Part shown: positions 24,347 through 33,304 of the stretch, piece after piece
How positions within the stretch are numbered: the first letter of the stretch is position 1
How the letters are laid out: each line of letters starts with the position of its first letter
Assembly (NCBI RefSeq): GCF_902497555.1
Contig: NZ_CABVGP010000001.1
Coordinates: 1,302,001 to 1,366,000, forward strand
Reading direction: 5' to 3'
Length of the DNA stretch: 64,000 bases
Source: Amycolatopsis camponoti
Lineage (GTDB): Bacteria; Actinomycetota; Actinomycetes; Mycobacteriales; Pseudonocardiaceae
Translations under genes and position numbers: made by a program
Notes under the pieces: generated by a model
What the model was told of the DNA's origin: nothing
What the model saw: the letters and a program-made list of their open reading frames with translations, nothing else
Databases searched by the model: none

Positions 24347-25012
24347 TCAGAGGCCGCGGGCGACGATGTCGCCCTGGCTCGTGGTGGCGCGGATGGCGAG
24401 CTCGGCGGTGCCGGTGTTCTTGAGGGTGTTGTCGATGCGGCCGTAGGAGGTACCGGCGTCCAGCGAAGCCGAGACGCCGGGAGCGGCGCCGACGTCGATG
24501 GAACCGGCCTGGGTCGTCAGCGTGACCAGGCCGCTGGTCGCCTCCCCGATGCGGATGTCGCCGCGGGCGGTGGTGATCTCGGCCGGTCCGGCCAGGCGGC
24601 CGATCTCGACGTCGCCGTCGGTGGCGGTGAGGTGGACGCTCGCGGCTTCGTCGAGCTTGATGTGGCGGTAAGCGCCGGTGAAGGTGACCTCGCCCAGGCG
24701 GCCGGTGCCGTCGAGCTCGGTGCCGGCGGTGGTCGCCTCGACGCGGGAGTCCGCGGGCAGCCCGACGGTGACCTCGACGGATCCCGAGGGGCCGAAGTAC
24801 TGGTTGCGGCCCTGCGGGGTGTGGACGCGCAGCACGCCGTCTTCGTAGGTGACGGTGGTCTGCGCGGCCGCCTTGACGTCGCGGTTCTTGCCGGGGTCGG
24901 CGGGGCGGACCTCGACGGTGGTGTCGGCGCGCTCGGCGGCGGCGAGCCGGATGCGGCCGGCGGCCAGGTCGAAGGCGGCGGTGATCGGGGCGGCGGTGGC
25001 GAAGGTGCGCAT
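24347..25012 (-). CDS. DUF4097 family beta-strand repeat protein
   Basis: The 221-aa protein is a series of short beta strands with repeated patterns (GSVEVTVGLP, ASVHLTATDGDVEIGRLAGP, AEITTARGDIRIGEATSG, LTTQAGSIDVG, SQGDIVARG), typical of DUF4097 putative adhesin/beta-helix proteins. There is no signal peptide in this copy. The ATG at 25012 has AGGAG seven bases upstream. In actinomycetes such genes usually lie near two-component or PspC genes; none is adjacent here. Function unknown. Confidence 0.78.
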   Translation of the reverse strand: MRTFATAAPITAAFDLAAGRIRLAAAERADTTVEVRPADPGKNRDVKAAAQTTVTYEDGVLRVHTPQGRNQYFGPSGSVEVTVGLPADSRVEATTAGTELDGTGRLGEVTFTGAYRHIKLDEAASVHLTATDGDVEIGRLAGPAEITTARGDIRIGEATSGLVTLTTQAGSIDVGAAPGVSASLDAGTSYGRIDNTLKNTGTAELAIRATTSQGDIVARGL

Positions 25013-25472
25013 CGTGTTCTCCTGGGTTCGTGGCCCCCGGTGCTGGGGACGAGAACCACTGTCGCCGGGCGTGCTGACACCCGGCGGCCACGGCACTGAC
25101 ACCGCGCCTGACACGGCGGCCGGTGACGCGGGAACCACGGGTGATCACGGTGCGGCATTCGGGGGTAATGCGAGTCGTGCATTCGGTTCAACCCGGGCTT
25201 GGGAACATTTCTTCCGGTCTGTCACAGTAGTTCTGAGTGGACAGTTCTTTGTCGACGGCCCGCACCTGGTCAAGCTCGATAAACGTGCTACAGTAAGGAA
25301 AATCCGTGATCGCGCGCGGCGGCGCAAACGAGTCCATTCCGGATTGGTTACGGCGATCCGCGATGTCGATCAGTTGAGATTGCTCACCGCGGAATTTTCC
25401 GCCCATCGTGTTTCTCGCTGCCGTTTCGGTGGATCCCTGGAGCGTCCCATTCCTCCGCTGAAGGAGTCCACG
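25013..25472. other. 460-bp non-coding region upstream of the secreted protein gene
   Basis: No convincing coding frame is present. Base composition is clearly less GC-rich than the flanks from about 25160 to 25420. It contains a possible promoter (TACAGT near 25290), a 14-bp palindrome GCGGAATTTTCCGC (25389-25402), and CTGTC/GACAG dyads near 25218-25245. The gene at 25473 therefore appears to have a long regulatory region or 5' leader. Confidence 0.4.
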
Positions 25473-26033
25473 ATGAGAGTTCGGAAGACCGGCATCGCGG
25501 CCGTCATCGCGATCCTCGTGACCGCGATGGTCGCCCTGTTCACCGGCGCGGGCCCGGCGTCCGCCGCCCCGGCACCGGCCGCCCCGGCGATCCCGGCGCT
25601 GTCCACCCCGATCACGGGCACGTTCACCGACGCGTCGGGCGGCACCGGCACGGCGGCCGGCACGTTCACCCCGACCGGCTTCGTCGCGGACGGCAGCAAC
25701 CTGCTGGCCGACGGCGTCGCCGACGTGACGCTGACGGACTCGGCCGGACGGCAGGTCGGCACGGAGTCCCGCGCGGTGACGGTGCCGGCCGGCGTCGCGG
25801 CGGCGTCCTGCCAGATCCTCGACCTGGTGCTCGGGCCGCTCGACCTCGACCTGCTCGGCCTGGTCGTCCACCTCGACCGCGTCCACCTGAACATCACGGC
25901 CGACGCCGGCCCGGGCAACCTGCTCGGCAACCTGCTGTGCGCGATCGCGGGCCTGCTCGACCCGGGCCCGCTGAACAACCTGCAGGCGCTGGTGAACCTG
26001 CTGAACCAGATCCTCGCCCTGCTGCGCGGCTGA
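25473..26033 (+). CDS. Small secreted protein of unknown function with hydrophobic Leu-rich core
   Basis: The 186-aa protein has a clear signal peptide (MRVRKTGIAAVIAILVTAMV, cleaved near GPASA-A), a beta-rich domain (ITGTFTDASGGTGTAAGTFT), and a Leu-rich C-terminal region with two Cys (SCQILDLVLGPLDLDLLGLV ... NLLCAIAGLL) that probably pair. The ATG at 25473 follows GAAGGAG at seven bases. I know similar hypothetical exported proteins in actinomycetes but no assigned function. Confidence 0.75.
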   Translation: MRVRKTGIAAVIAILVTAMVALFTGAGPASAAPAPAAPAIPALSTPITGTFTDASGGTGTAAGTFTPTGFVADGSNLLADGVADVTLTDSAGRQVGTESRAVTVPAGVAAASCQILDLVLGPLDLDLLGLVVHLDRVHLNITADAGPGNLLGNLLCAIAGLLDPGPLNNLQALVNLLNQILALLRG

Positions 26034-26050
26034 CGCGTCGCTCCCGCGAT

Positions 26051-26086
26051 GACGGGTCGGCTCACCCCCGGGTGGGCCGACCCGTC
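26051..26086 (+). terminator. Hairpin terminator after the secreted protein gene
   Basis: Perfect 11-bp arms (GACGGGTCGGC at 26051-26061, GCCGACCCGTC at 26076-26086) begin 18 bp after the stop codon. Confidence 0.75.
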
Positions 26087-26179
26087 GCGAGGCCGGCGAC
26101 CGGCGGTTGCGCCGTCACGGATCCGGCGGCCGTGTAGTGCGGCCGACTACCGGGGACGGCCCGGCGGGCGTCGAGCGGA

Positions 26180-26345
26180 CCAAGTCGGCGCGTACTGGCC
26201 GGGCAAGGTCGGCGCGTTCGTGGCGACCGAGCAGCGGCGGCTGGAGCAGGAGCGGCGGCGCGGGCACCGTTCGCGCGGACGTGGACTGCGCGAACGCCGC
26301 CCGCCTCCTCGCGAGCATGGTGGAGCGCACGATTTCCCTGCGCCG
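26180..26345 (+). pseudogene. Degraded TetR-family C-terminal remnant
   Basis: One frame reads VGAYWPGKVGAFVATEQRRL (from about 26184), and another frame from about 26262 continues GTVRADVDCANAARLLASMV plus ERTISL. Together they resemble the C-terminal ligand domain of a TetR regulator (the VRADVDPxxAARLLxxMVER pattern) joined by a frameshift. No DNA-binding domain is present upstream. The 26034-26550 interval holds no other gene that I can support. Confidence 0.4.
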
Positions 26346-26550
26346 CGCGCCGCGCGCCGCGGGCCGCAGGCCGCAGGCCCGGAAGCGGACCCGGCGAAGG
26401 CTCTTGCGCCGTCGATCCGGCTGACCGTCTCCGACTGAAGGTCCGCCGGATGATCACCGGGAACGAGACGAGTCCGAAACCTCCGCCCCGGGCGTAACGG
26501 GCGACCGTCCGGACGCGACTCACGCGTGTCCGGCGGGCCGGGGAGGCAGG

Positions 26551-27597
26551 ATGAAGAAACGACTGGTGATCTGCTGCGACGGGACGTGGAACTCCCTCAA
26601 GCAGCCGGCTCGGACGAACGTCGCGAAGGTGTGGGACGCGGTGCCCGGCGAAGCCCCGGACGGCGTGCGCCAGCTGACCTGCTACCTCAAGGGCGTCGGC
26701 GCCGGGCTGCCGTGGCTGGGTCACCTGGCCGGCGGGGCGTTCGGCTGGGGCCTGTCGGCCAACGTGCGGGACGCCTACCGGTTCGTCGTCGAGAACTACG
26801 CGCCCGGCGACGACCTGTACTTCTTCGGGTTCAGCCGCGGTGCCTACACCGCGCGCAGCACGGTCGGGCTCATCCGCAACTGCGGAGTCCTGCGTCCCGA
26901 CCACGCCGACCGGATCGGCGAGGCGTACCGGCTCTACCGGGACCGCGACGTGGCGACCGGGCCGGACAGTCCCGCGGCCGTGCGGTTCCGCGCCGAGCAC
27001 GCCTGCGAGAAAGTGACGCCCATCCGGTTCATCGGGGTGTGGGACACAGTCGGCGCGCTGGGCATCCCGCTCAGCGGCGGCCGCTTGCTGCACCTGATCA
27101 ACCGGCGCTGGCAGTTCCACGACATGACGCTGAGCTCGACCGTCCGGTCGGCCTTCCAGGCACTGGCGGTGGACGAGCACCGGAAGTCCTACGTCCCGGC
27201 CGTCTGGCAACCCTCGTTCAAGCGCGCGGAGCAGAACCAGGAACGCGAGCAGGTCTGGTTCACCGGCGCGCATTCCGACGTCGGCGGCGGGTACCAGGAG
27301 CACGACCTGTCCGACATCGCCCTGCGGTGGCTCGCGAACCGCGCCGAGCGGTGCGGCCTCGGCTTCGACCCGGGCGCGTTCGGCGACCTGGCCGACGCGA
27401 ACGCGGAAGGCGAGCTGCACAACTCCCTCAACGCGTTCTTCCGGCTGTTCGGCTCGGCCGACCGCCCGATCGGCAAGGCGGACGAGCCGTCGGAGTCCCT
27501 GGCGTCCAGCGCCCGCGACCGGCACCAGGCGATGGCGTACTCGCCCGCGAACCTCGCGACCTACCTCGAAGGCAGCCCCAAGATCACCACGGTTTGA
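26551..27597 (+). CDS. DUF2235 alpha/beta-hydrolase family protein
   Basis: The 348-aa protein matches DUF2235: opening KRLVICCDGTWNS, the nucleophile elbow GFSRGAYTARS (Ser near residue 103), IGVWDTVGALG, and VWFTGAHSDVGGGY. These are lipase/phospholipase-like hydrolases, some of which are T6SS effectors in proteobacteria; no secretion genes are nearby. The ATG at 26551 has GGGAGG upstream. It is followed by a convergent small membrane protein gene. Confidence 0.88.
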   Translation: MKKRLVICCDGTWNSLKQPARTNVAKVWDAVPGEAPDGVRQLTCYLKGVGAGLPWLGHLAGGAFGWGLSANVRDAYRFVVENYAPGDDLYFFGFSRGAYTARSTVGLIRNCGVLRPDHADRIGEAYRLYRDRDVATGPDSPAAVRFRAEHACEKVTPIRFIGVWDTVGALGIPLSGGRLLHLINRRWQFHDMTLSSTVRSAFQALAVDEHRKSYVPAVWQPSFKRAEQNQEREQVWFTGAHSDVGGGYQEHDLSDIALRWLANRAERCGLGFDPGAFGDLADANAEGELHNSLNAFFRLFGSADRPIGKADEPSESLASSARDRHQAMAYSPANLATYLEGSPKITTV

Positions 27598-27606
27598 GCG
27601 GAAAGC

Positions 27607-27960
27607 TCAGCGCACGGCGACGAACCAGCCGGCCACCATCGCGATCGTGTAGACCACCACGCCGACGAAGACGCCCGGCCAGCGAGGCCCGCCGCGCCGG
27701 ATCAGGAGTGCGCTGGTCAGCCAGGCCAGCAGGTTCGAGACGATCCAGCCGACCGGCGGCAGCCAGAAGACGACCTGCTGCCCGGTTTCGGTACAGGGGA
27801 ACACGATTTCGTCCGGCCGGCACGAGTCGGTGCTCATCGCCGCGGCAGAGCCGAACAGGACCGCGCCGGCCCCGCCGAGCAGCGCCAGGAACCAGCAGGT
27901 GACCGCGAACCCGATCCGGCGGGGCGGGTGCATGGCCGGGTACGACCGGCTGTCCGTCAT
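27607..27960 (-). CDS. Small membrane protein (117 aa), unknown function
   Basis: It has about three hydrophobic helices (GFAVTCWFLALLGGAGAVLF, VGWIVSNLLAWLTSALLI, WPGVFVGVVVYTIAMVAGWF) with an extracytoplasmic loop containing two Cys (STDSCRPDEIVFPCTETG) that could form a disulfide. The ATG at 27960 is the only reasonable start. No family is recognised. Confidence 0.68.
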   Translation of the reverse strand: MTDSRSYPAMHPPRRIGFAVTCWFLALLGGAGAVLFGSAAAMSTDSCRPDEIVFPCTETGQQVVFWLPPVGWIVSNLLAWLTSALLIRRGGPRWPGVFVGVVVYTIAMVAGWFVAVR

Positions 27961-28003
27961 CGGGGTCCGCTTCTCGAGTGGCGTTACCGTTCGATCGTAG
28001 CGC

Positions 28004-28843
28004 TCACCGGTGGCCGGTACGGGCGAAATCGCCGGACTTCAGCAGTGGAACGAGGGCGTCGGGGCGGTCCAGCGGGATGATGTGGCCGCAGTCGTCGAGG
28101 ACGTGGGACTCGAGGACGTCGGTCACCGGGCGCAGCTGCCGCGCGAGGGTTTCGCCCACCGGGTGGGCGCCGATCGCCACCGTCGGCACGGTGAGCCGGC
28201 CGGTCGCGACCGCTTCCGCGATCTGCCGCGCGCTCTCCGGCATGGCCCGGTAGTGGGCGAACGCGCACCGCAGCGCGTCGCGGCCGGTGTAGGCGGCGAC
28301 GAAGTGGTCCCGGAGTTCGCGGGGCACGCCGCCGCGGGTGCCGGCGTCGAGGAACCAGCCGATGTACTCGGCTTCGTGCCCGGTCAGGACCGTCTCGGCG
28401 AGGTCGGGGACGGCGTGGAACCCGAACCACCACGGCGGCCCGCCGGCGAGAAAGTCTTCGGCACCGGGAAGGCGGCCGAGCAGGGACTCCATGAGGACGA
28501 GCCGGTGGACCCGCTCGGGCCGCCTCATGCCGAGCAGGAACGCGGGCGGGGCTCCCGCGTCGATGCCGGCGACCGTCGCCGCCGGTTCGCCGAGGGCGTC
28601 GAGGAGGGCTTCGGCGTCGGCGGCGAGGGTGCCGGCGTCGTAACCGCCGTCGGCGCGGGTGGTTCCGCCGAGCCCGCGCAGGTCGGGGGCGATGACGCGG
28701 TGGTGCGGGGTCAGGTGCGGGAGCACCGCGCTCCAGACGCGCCAGGTGTGCGGGAACCCGTGCAGCAGCAGGAGAGCGGGTCCTTCGCCGCCGATGGCGA
28801 CGTTGAGGTCGATGCCGTTCGCGGTGATCCGGTGTTCGCGCAC
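28004..28843 (-). CDS. Alpha/beta-hydrolase, epoxide hydrolase/haloalkane dehalogenase-like
   Basis: The protein shows HGFPHTW (HGxP oxyanion motif), APDLRGLGGT, and an Asp nucleophile in AGIDAGA where relatives have GHDRGA; the C-terminal His is in DDCGHIIPLD. Asp nucleophiles indicate epoxide hydrolase, dehalogenase or fluoroacetate dehalogenase chemistry. The GTG at 28843 is favoured because GGGAG lies five bases upstream; ATG 28867 is the in-frame alternative. It is divergent from an HxlR gene, probably its repressor. Confidence 0.82.
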   Translation of the reverse strand: MREHRITANGIDLNVAIGGEGPALLLLHGFPHTWRVWSAVLPHLTPHHRVIAPDLRGLGGTTRADGGYDAGTLAADAEALLDALGEPAATVAGIDAGAPPAFLLGMRRPERVHRLVLMESLLGRLPGAEDFLAGGPPWWFGFHAVPDLAETVLTGHEAEYIGWFLDAGTRGGVPRELRDHFVAAYTGRDALRCAFAHYRAMPESARQIAEAVATGRLTVPTVAIGAHPVGETLARQLRPVTDVLESHVLDDCGHIIPLDRPDALVPLLKSGDFARTGHR

Positions 28844-28860
28844 GCTGTCTCCCGAAGTGG

Positions 28861-28873
28861 TTACCATTGGTTA
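28861..28873. promoter_or_regulatory. Possible HxlR operator
   Basis: TTACCA-T-TGGTTA is a near-perfect dyad in the divergent hydrolase-HxlR spacer. GGTTA recurs just beside it. Confidence 0.4.
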
Positions 28874-28942
28874 GTGGCTGACGATAGGTAACGGCCGTGG
28901 CCCGGCCAAGACGGCACTTCCCCGACAGGTGGTGAGCTCCAG

Positions 28943-29314
28943 GTGACCCCTTCGAGCAAGGGCGATCTCTTCGACCCCGCGTGCCCGACCCGCAAGCTGC
29001 TCGACCGGATCGGCACGAAGTGGACGTCGATGGCGGTCAAGGTGCTGGCCGACGCCGGCCCGGCCGAAGTGCGGTTCGCGGACCTGCAACGGCGGATGCC
29101 GGGGGTGTCGCAGAAGATGTTGTCCGTGACGCTGCAGAGCCTCACGCGCGACGGACTGGTGGCGCGCCGGGTCGAGCCGACAGTGCCGCCGAAGGTCCAC
29201 TACCGCCTCACCGACCTGGGGCGCTCGCTCGAGGTGCCGCTGGCCGCCCTGCGCAGCTGGGCCGAGGAACACATGCCGGCGATCGACCGGGCCAACGCCG
29301 TCGCCCGGGACTGA
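28943..29314 (+). CDS. HxlR family winged-helix regulator
   Basis: The 123-aa protein has the HxlR signature: CPTRKLLDRIGTKWTSMAVK, a winged helix (FADLQRRMPGVSQKMLSVTL) and the wing VEPTVPPKVHYRLTDLGRSL. The Cys at residue 14 is at the position used for redox or electrophile sensing in HypR/YodB members. The GTG start at 28943 is used. It is divergent from the alpha/beta-hydrolase gene. Confidence 0.9.
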   Translation: MTPSSKGDLFDPACPTRKLLDRIGTKWTSMAVKVLADAGPAEVRFADLQRRMPGVSQKMLSVTLQSLTRDGLVARRVEPTVPPKVHYRLTDLGRSLEVPLAALRSWAEEHMPAIDRANAVARD

Positions 29315-29392
29315 ACCGCGCCGAGGTCGTCACCACCGTGCCCGGCCGGACAGATGGCGTCGGACAAGATCGGCTTCACCGGCTGACGACGC

Positions 29393-29429
29393 CGGCGGCG
29401 GTGTGCCAGGCTGGGGGAGACCGCCGCCG
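29393..29429 (+). terminator. Hairpin between the HxlR and EthD genes
   Basis: CGGCGGCGGT (29393-29402) pairs perfectly with ACCGCCGCCG (29420-29429) over a 17-base loop. It ends beside the GAAAGGAAC ribosome binding site of the EthD gene, so it may instead be a 5' UTR structure. Confidence 0.4.
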
Positions 29430-29440
29430 AAAGGAACGCC

Positions 29441-29740
29441 ATGCACCGGCTCACCGTCCTCTACCCGCCGCCCGCCGACGAGGCCCACTTCCGCGACTAC
29501 TACGTGAACACCCACCTGCCGCTGGCGGCGAAGCTGCCGGGGCTGGTGCAGTCGCAGTACTCCTTCGACGTGGCCTCCCTCGCCGGCCAGAGCAAGTACT
29601 TCGCGGTGTTCCACGCCGACTTCGAGTCGGCGGAGGCGATGGCATCGGCCTTGGGCTCCGAGGAGGGCAAAGCCGTGTCGGCGGACGTACCCAACTACGC
29701 CAGCGGCGGCGTGGAGCTGATCCACTACCCGCTCAGCTGA
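29441..29740 (+). CDS. EthD family protein
   Basis: This 99-aa ferredoxin-like fold protein has the EthD pattern LTVLYPPPADEAHFRDYYVN, then THLPLAAKLPG. EthD relatives accompany P450 or other oxidative degradation systems and act as dimers. The ATG at 29441 follows AAAGGAAC. Its last 16 bp overlap the convergent permease gene. Confidence 0.85.
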   Translation: MHRLTVLYPPPADEAHFRDYYVNTHLPLAAKLPGLVQSQYSFDVASLAGQSKYFAVFHADFESAEAMASALGSEEGKAVSADVPNYASGGVELIHYPLS

Positions 29741-31161
29741 TTCTCCCGGCGTGACCCACGCGTCACCCGGGCCACCACGAGCCCGCCCGCGAAGAACAGC
29801 ACCACCAGCGCCAGCAGGACGATCGCCAGGGTCACCGAGCCGCTGATCAACGTCGTGAAGTTCGCCAGCACCAGCACCGTCACCACGACGATGCCGGCCA
29901 AGCCCAGCGCCGGCGCGACTCGCGTGTGCCACAGCCGGTCGTCGACCCGGTTGCGCGCGAAGAACACGATGATCGCCGCGCCGGTCAGCACCATCAGCGC
30001 CAGGATGCTGACCGTCGCCAGCCCGGACATCCACGTGAACAGGTTCAGCACCGGATCCGAGCCCGCGACCACGAACACCGCCAGGATCACGGCCGCGGAC
30101 GCCGACTGCGTGAGCGAGCCGATGTGCGGGGAGCCGTGCCGGTGGTGCGTGCGGGCCAACGCCTCCGGGCCGACGCCCTGGCGGCCGAGGGCGTAGTGGT
30201 AGCGCGCGATCGCGTTGTGGAACGCCAGCAGCGCGGCGAACAAGCTCGTCAGCAGCAGGATGTTCATGATGTCGGCGTACGCGGTCCCGAGGTACCGGGC
30301 GGCCGCGCTGAACACGAGACCCGCGGTGTCGCCGCCGGCCGCGGCCTCGACCTTCGACGGGCCGTAGGCGATGACCATCGTCCAGCTGCAGACCGCGTAG
30401 AACACACCGATCAGCAGGACGGCGGTGTAGGTCGCCGCCGGGATCGTCCGCCGCGGCGAACGGGCCTCCTCGCCGTAGATCGCCGTCGCCTCGAACCCGA
30501 TGAACGACGCGACGGCGAACATGATCGCGATCCCCGGCGCTCCGTGGAAGAAGCCCGCCGGGCTGAACGAGCCGGGCGAATACCCCTCCGGCCCGCCCTT
30601 GACGAGGATCGTCACGGCGAGCACGGCCAGCACGCTCATCTCGAGCACCAGCATCACGCCGAGGACGCGCGCGCCGAGGTCGATGCTGCGGTAACCGAGC
30701 GGGGCCACGACGAGCAGCAGCACCCCGGCGAGGACCCACCACGGGATGGACGGGCCGCCGTAGTGGGTGATGAGCCCCTGCAGCGTCGTCGCGGCCAGGC
30801 CGTAGATCCCGGCCTGGATGGCGGTGTAGGTCAGCAGCGCCAGCCCGGCCGCGCCGAGCCCGGTCGCGGGACCCAGCCCGCGAGTGACGTAGGCGTAGAA
30901 CGCGCCCGCGTCGACGACGTGGTGGCTCATGGTCGCGTAGCCGACGCTGAAGAGCAGCAGCACGACCGCGACGACGACGTAGGCGAGCGGGACGCCGGGC
31001 CCGTTGCTGATCGCGAGCATGACCGGCAGTGCGCCGCCGATCGCGGTCAGCGGGGCGGCGGCCGCCACGACGAGGAAGACGATCCCGGCGATCCCGATGG
31101 ATCCGCGCAGGGTGTGGCCGGTGTCGGTGGCGGGGACGGGAGTGGTACTCGGTTCGGCCAT
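29725..31161 (-). CDS. APC family amino acid/amine permease
   Basis: The 478-aa protein has about 12 TM helices and the family opening SIGIAGIVFLVVAAAAPLTA, with GFEATAIYGEEARSPRRTIP in the loop after TM6. It follows the copper amine oxidase gene by 105 bp on the same strand, so import of an amine substrate for that enzyme is a reasonable inference. The ATG at 31161 has CGGAG upstream. Confidence 0.88.
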   Translation of the reverse strand: MAEPSTTPVPATDTGHTLRGSIGIAGIVFLVVAAAAPLTAIGGALPVMLAISNGPGVPLAYVVVAVVLLLFSVGYATMSHHVVDAGAFYAYVTRGLGPATGLGAAGLALLTYTAIQAGIYGLAATTLQGLITHYGGPSIPWWVLAGVLLLVVAPLGYRSIDLGARVLGVMLVLEMSVLAVLAVTILVKGGPEGYSPGSFSPAGFFHGAPGIAIMFAVASFIGFEATAIYGEEARSPRRTIPAATYTAVLLIGVFYAVCSWTMVIAYGPSKVEAAAGGDTAGLVFSAAARYLGTAYADIMNILLLTSLFAALLAFHNAIARYHYALGRQGVGPEALARTHHRHGSPHIGSLTQSASAAVILAVFVVAGSDPVLNLFTWMSGLATVSILALMVLTGAAIIVFFARNRVDDRLWHTRVAPALGLAGIVVVTVLVLANFTTLISGSVTLAIVLLALVVLFFAGGLVVARVTRGSRRENQLSG

Positions 31162-31266
31162 GGTCGGCTCCGAGGGGACGGGGAGGGAGGGAGGGGTTGG
31201 TGCGTCAGGTGCTCGACGGCTCGCGTTCGTGGACGAGCCGCCCGGAGACGACGAGGCCCGCGCGGC

Positions 31267-33177
31267 TCAGGCCGGGTCTCCCGGGTGGTGGCAGTGCGCG
31301 CTCGCCGACGGTGGCACGTCGAGCGTCGGGTTGCGGTCGAAGAACCCCACCGGCTTGAGCGTGAAGCCCGTGTAGTCGACCGGCATGATCGGCCAGTCCT
31401 CGGGGCGCGGCACGTGCGTCAGGCCGAACGTGTGCCAGACGACGATGTCCTCGTCGGCCAGTGGACGGTCCTGGGCCGCGTAGGCCGGGAGCCCGGCGCC
31501 GCCGGCGTGCTGGTTGACGAAGTCGCCCGCCGAGTACCGCTCGGCCGGGTCATAACGCGTCACCCACAGGTGTTTCGTGGCGAACCCGGCGCGCCGCGCG
31601 ATGGAGGACCGCGGATCGGCGAGCAGTGTCGGCAGGCCTTCGGGGACGAGGGCGTAGCCGACCGGCCGCCCGAGGCGGTTCTCGCGGCCGGGGTTGACGA
31701 TGTGCCACGCCCGGTTGCGGCCGGGATCGGCGTCGCGCTGCGCTTCGGACTCTTTCTCGAGAACGGTCCGGCGCGTGGTGAAAGCGTTGCCACGCGGGTT
31801 GTCCGGCCCGATCGGCACGCGCTCGACGTCGATCTCCTCGACGCGGTTGCGCACGCCGTCGACGGTCATGTCGAGCCGCGCGCTGAACAGGTGCTGGTGC
31901 AGCGGCGCGCCGAGCCCGGGGGCGATTTCCGATGCGTACGGGTAGTCGCCGCCGTCGTGGGCCGAGGTGAACACGACGCCGGTCGCCTTGGCCTCGAAGG
32001 CGATCGTGCCGTCGAGGGAGAAGTACCAGTAGAAGCCGTAGTCGTAGTTGCCGACGGTGGTGAAGAACGACACGACCAGCCGGCGCTGACGCCGCGTCTG
32101 GGCGGACCCGGACCACAGATCCGTGTGCTTCCACAGGATCCCGAAGTCCTCTTCGTGGAGGCAGACGGCGTTCGGGAGGGTCTTCGGCTCGCCCTGTTCG
32201 TCCGCGATCACCGCGTCCAGGTAGGTGATCTCGCCGAGGCAGTCGCAGCCGAGCTCCAGCGCGTTCGCGTACCGGCCGACGAGGTACTCGCCGGTGTCGA
32301 AGTAGTTCTGCCACGACCGCACCGGCGCCGGGTCGGCGTAGGGCACCACCATTTCGGCGATGGAGGCGCGATGGACGATCGGGCGGACGCCGTCGCCCTC
32401 GTCGAAGCCGATCTGGTGCAGGACAAGGCCTTCGCGAGCGTCGAACCCGACGCGCAGCGACCACTTCTCCCACGTGAGGAGGTTGCCGTCGAGGTGCAGG
32501 CTCGATCCTTCGGGCTGGGTGATCTCGATCGGTTTCTGCGTGGTGCGCAGCGGTCCGTGCACCGCGGGGTCGTCGTAGTCGCCGGACTCGCGCGGCACCG
32601 GGACGGGCCCGCTGTCGATGACCTGGTCGACGACCCGGTTCATCGTGTCGACGTAGGCGACGAGGCCGTCGATCGGATGGGCCCACGCCGAGTCGCTTTC
32701 CTTCTCCTGCAGGAAAGCCAGGCCGCGCAGGATCCGCCGGCCGGACTCGTCCGGGTACTCGTCGGCGTAGACGCCGGCCGAAAGCGGGGCCACGCGGACG
32801 TTTTCGACCGCGAGCCCACGGATTTCGAGGGCGGCGAGCCAGCGTTCGTCGGTGGCGAGGACCTGTTCGACCAGCTCGAACTCCTCGTCCAGCACGGGAA
32901 GCTGGCCGCTGGTCGCGGTGTCGAGCTCGGTGGCGGACACGACTTCGGCGGCGAGCACGTCGACCACGACGTCCCGCGACTCCTGGGTCGCCAGGTCCAG
33001 CAGCAGCGCGCGGAACCGGCGGCCCGCCGTGCCGGCGAGCACGTCTGTTTTCGGGGGTTCTTCGAGTCCGACGTAGACGAACCGGGTGCTTTCGGCGACC
33101 AGTCCGGCATTCTCGGCGGTTTCGCGGACGGTCCGGATCTCTTCGGCCGTCACCGGGGCGAGCGGATGCTGAGGCAT
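31267..33177 (-). CDS. Copper-containing primary-amine oxidase
   Basis: The 636-aa enzyme oxidatively deaminates primary amines to aldehydes, giving ammonia and hydrogen peroxide. The topaquinone precursor Tyr378 lies in VGNYDY, the catalytic base Asp294 in YFDTGEY, and copper ligands are His427/His429 (LHQHLF) plus a C-terminal His (near residue 591). N2 and N3 domains precede the catalytic domain. The ATG at 33177 has AAGGAGG at six bases. There is no signal peptide, so it is cytoplasmic. It is transcribed divergently from a TetR gene and upstream of a permease. Confidence 0.93.
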   Translation of the reverse strand: MPQHPLAPVTAEEIRTVRETAENAGLVAESTRFVYVGLEEPPKTDVLAGTAGRRFRALLLDLATQESRDVVVDVLAAEVVSATELDTATSGQLPVLDEEFELVEQVLATDERWLAALEIRGLAVENVRVAPLSAGVYADEYPDESGRRILRGLAFLQEKESDSAWAHPIDGLVAYVDTMNRVVDQVIDSGPVPVPRESGDYDDPAVHGPLRTTQKPIEITQPEGSSLHLDGNLLTWEKWSLRVGFDAREGLVLHQIGFDEGDGVRPIVHRASIAEMVVPYADPAPVRSWQNYFDTGEYLVGRYANALELGCDCLGEITYLDAVIADEQGEPKTLPNAVCLHEEDFGILWKHTDLWSGSAQTRRQRRLVVSFFTTVGNYDYGFYWYFSLDGTIAFEAKATGVVFTSAHDGGDYPYASEIAPGLGAPLHQHLFSARLDMTVDGVRNRVEEIDVERVPIGPDNPRGNAFTTRRTVLEKESEAQRDADPGRNRAWHIVNPGRENRLGRPVGYALVPEGLPTLLADPRSSIARRAGFATKHLWVTRYDPAERYSAGDFVNQHAGGAGLPAYAAQDRPLADEDIVVWHTFGLTHVPRPEDWPIMPVDYTGFTLKPVGFFDRNPTLDVPPSASAHCHHPGDPA

Positions 33178-33205
33178 CGGCGTCCTCCTTGAGCGCGTGG
33201 CGGCA

Positions 33206-33226
33206 ACTATACTGAACGCTTGTACA
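33206..33226. promoter_or_regulatory. Amine oxidase promoter with overlapping TetR operator
   Basis: On the minus strand TATAGT (33206-33211) is a good -10. The dyad TGAAC-GCTT-GTACA (33213-33226, pattern TGnAC-N4-GTnCA) lies directly upstream in the -10/-35 spacer, where a bound repressor would block transcription. Confidence 0.55.
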
Positions 33227-33304
33227 AAATAAAGAGGGGCGGAAGTCACGGCTGGGTCACGGCCTAGGCTGGACGGAGAGGCCGCCGGCGGGAAGGGAAC
33301 GTTC

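Noticed and set aside
26107..26424. A complete 105-aa frame in the 26.1-26.4 kb gap
   Set aside because: Arg/Ser-rich with only a central stretch resembling TetR; better explained as a frameshifted remnant.
26551..27597. DUF2235 protein as a type VI secretion effector
   Set aside because: No VgrG, Hcp or immunity-type gene nearby, and actinomycetes lack typical T6SS.
31204..31266. Short minus-strand frame ending SGRLVHEREPSST between amine oxidase and permease
   Set aside because: No start codon with a ribosome binding site; too short and without further support.
29926..33192. A plus-strand open frame of over 1,000 codons antisense to the permease and amine oxidase
   Set aside because: Its translation is Arg/Gly/Asp/Val-rich with no domain, as expected from the mirror of GC-rich codons, while the minus-strand products have clear catalytic motifs.
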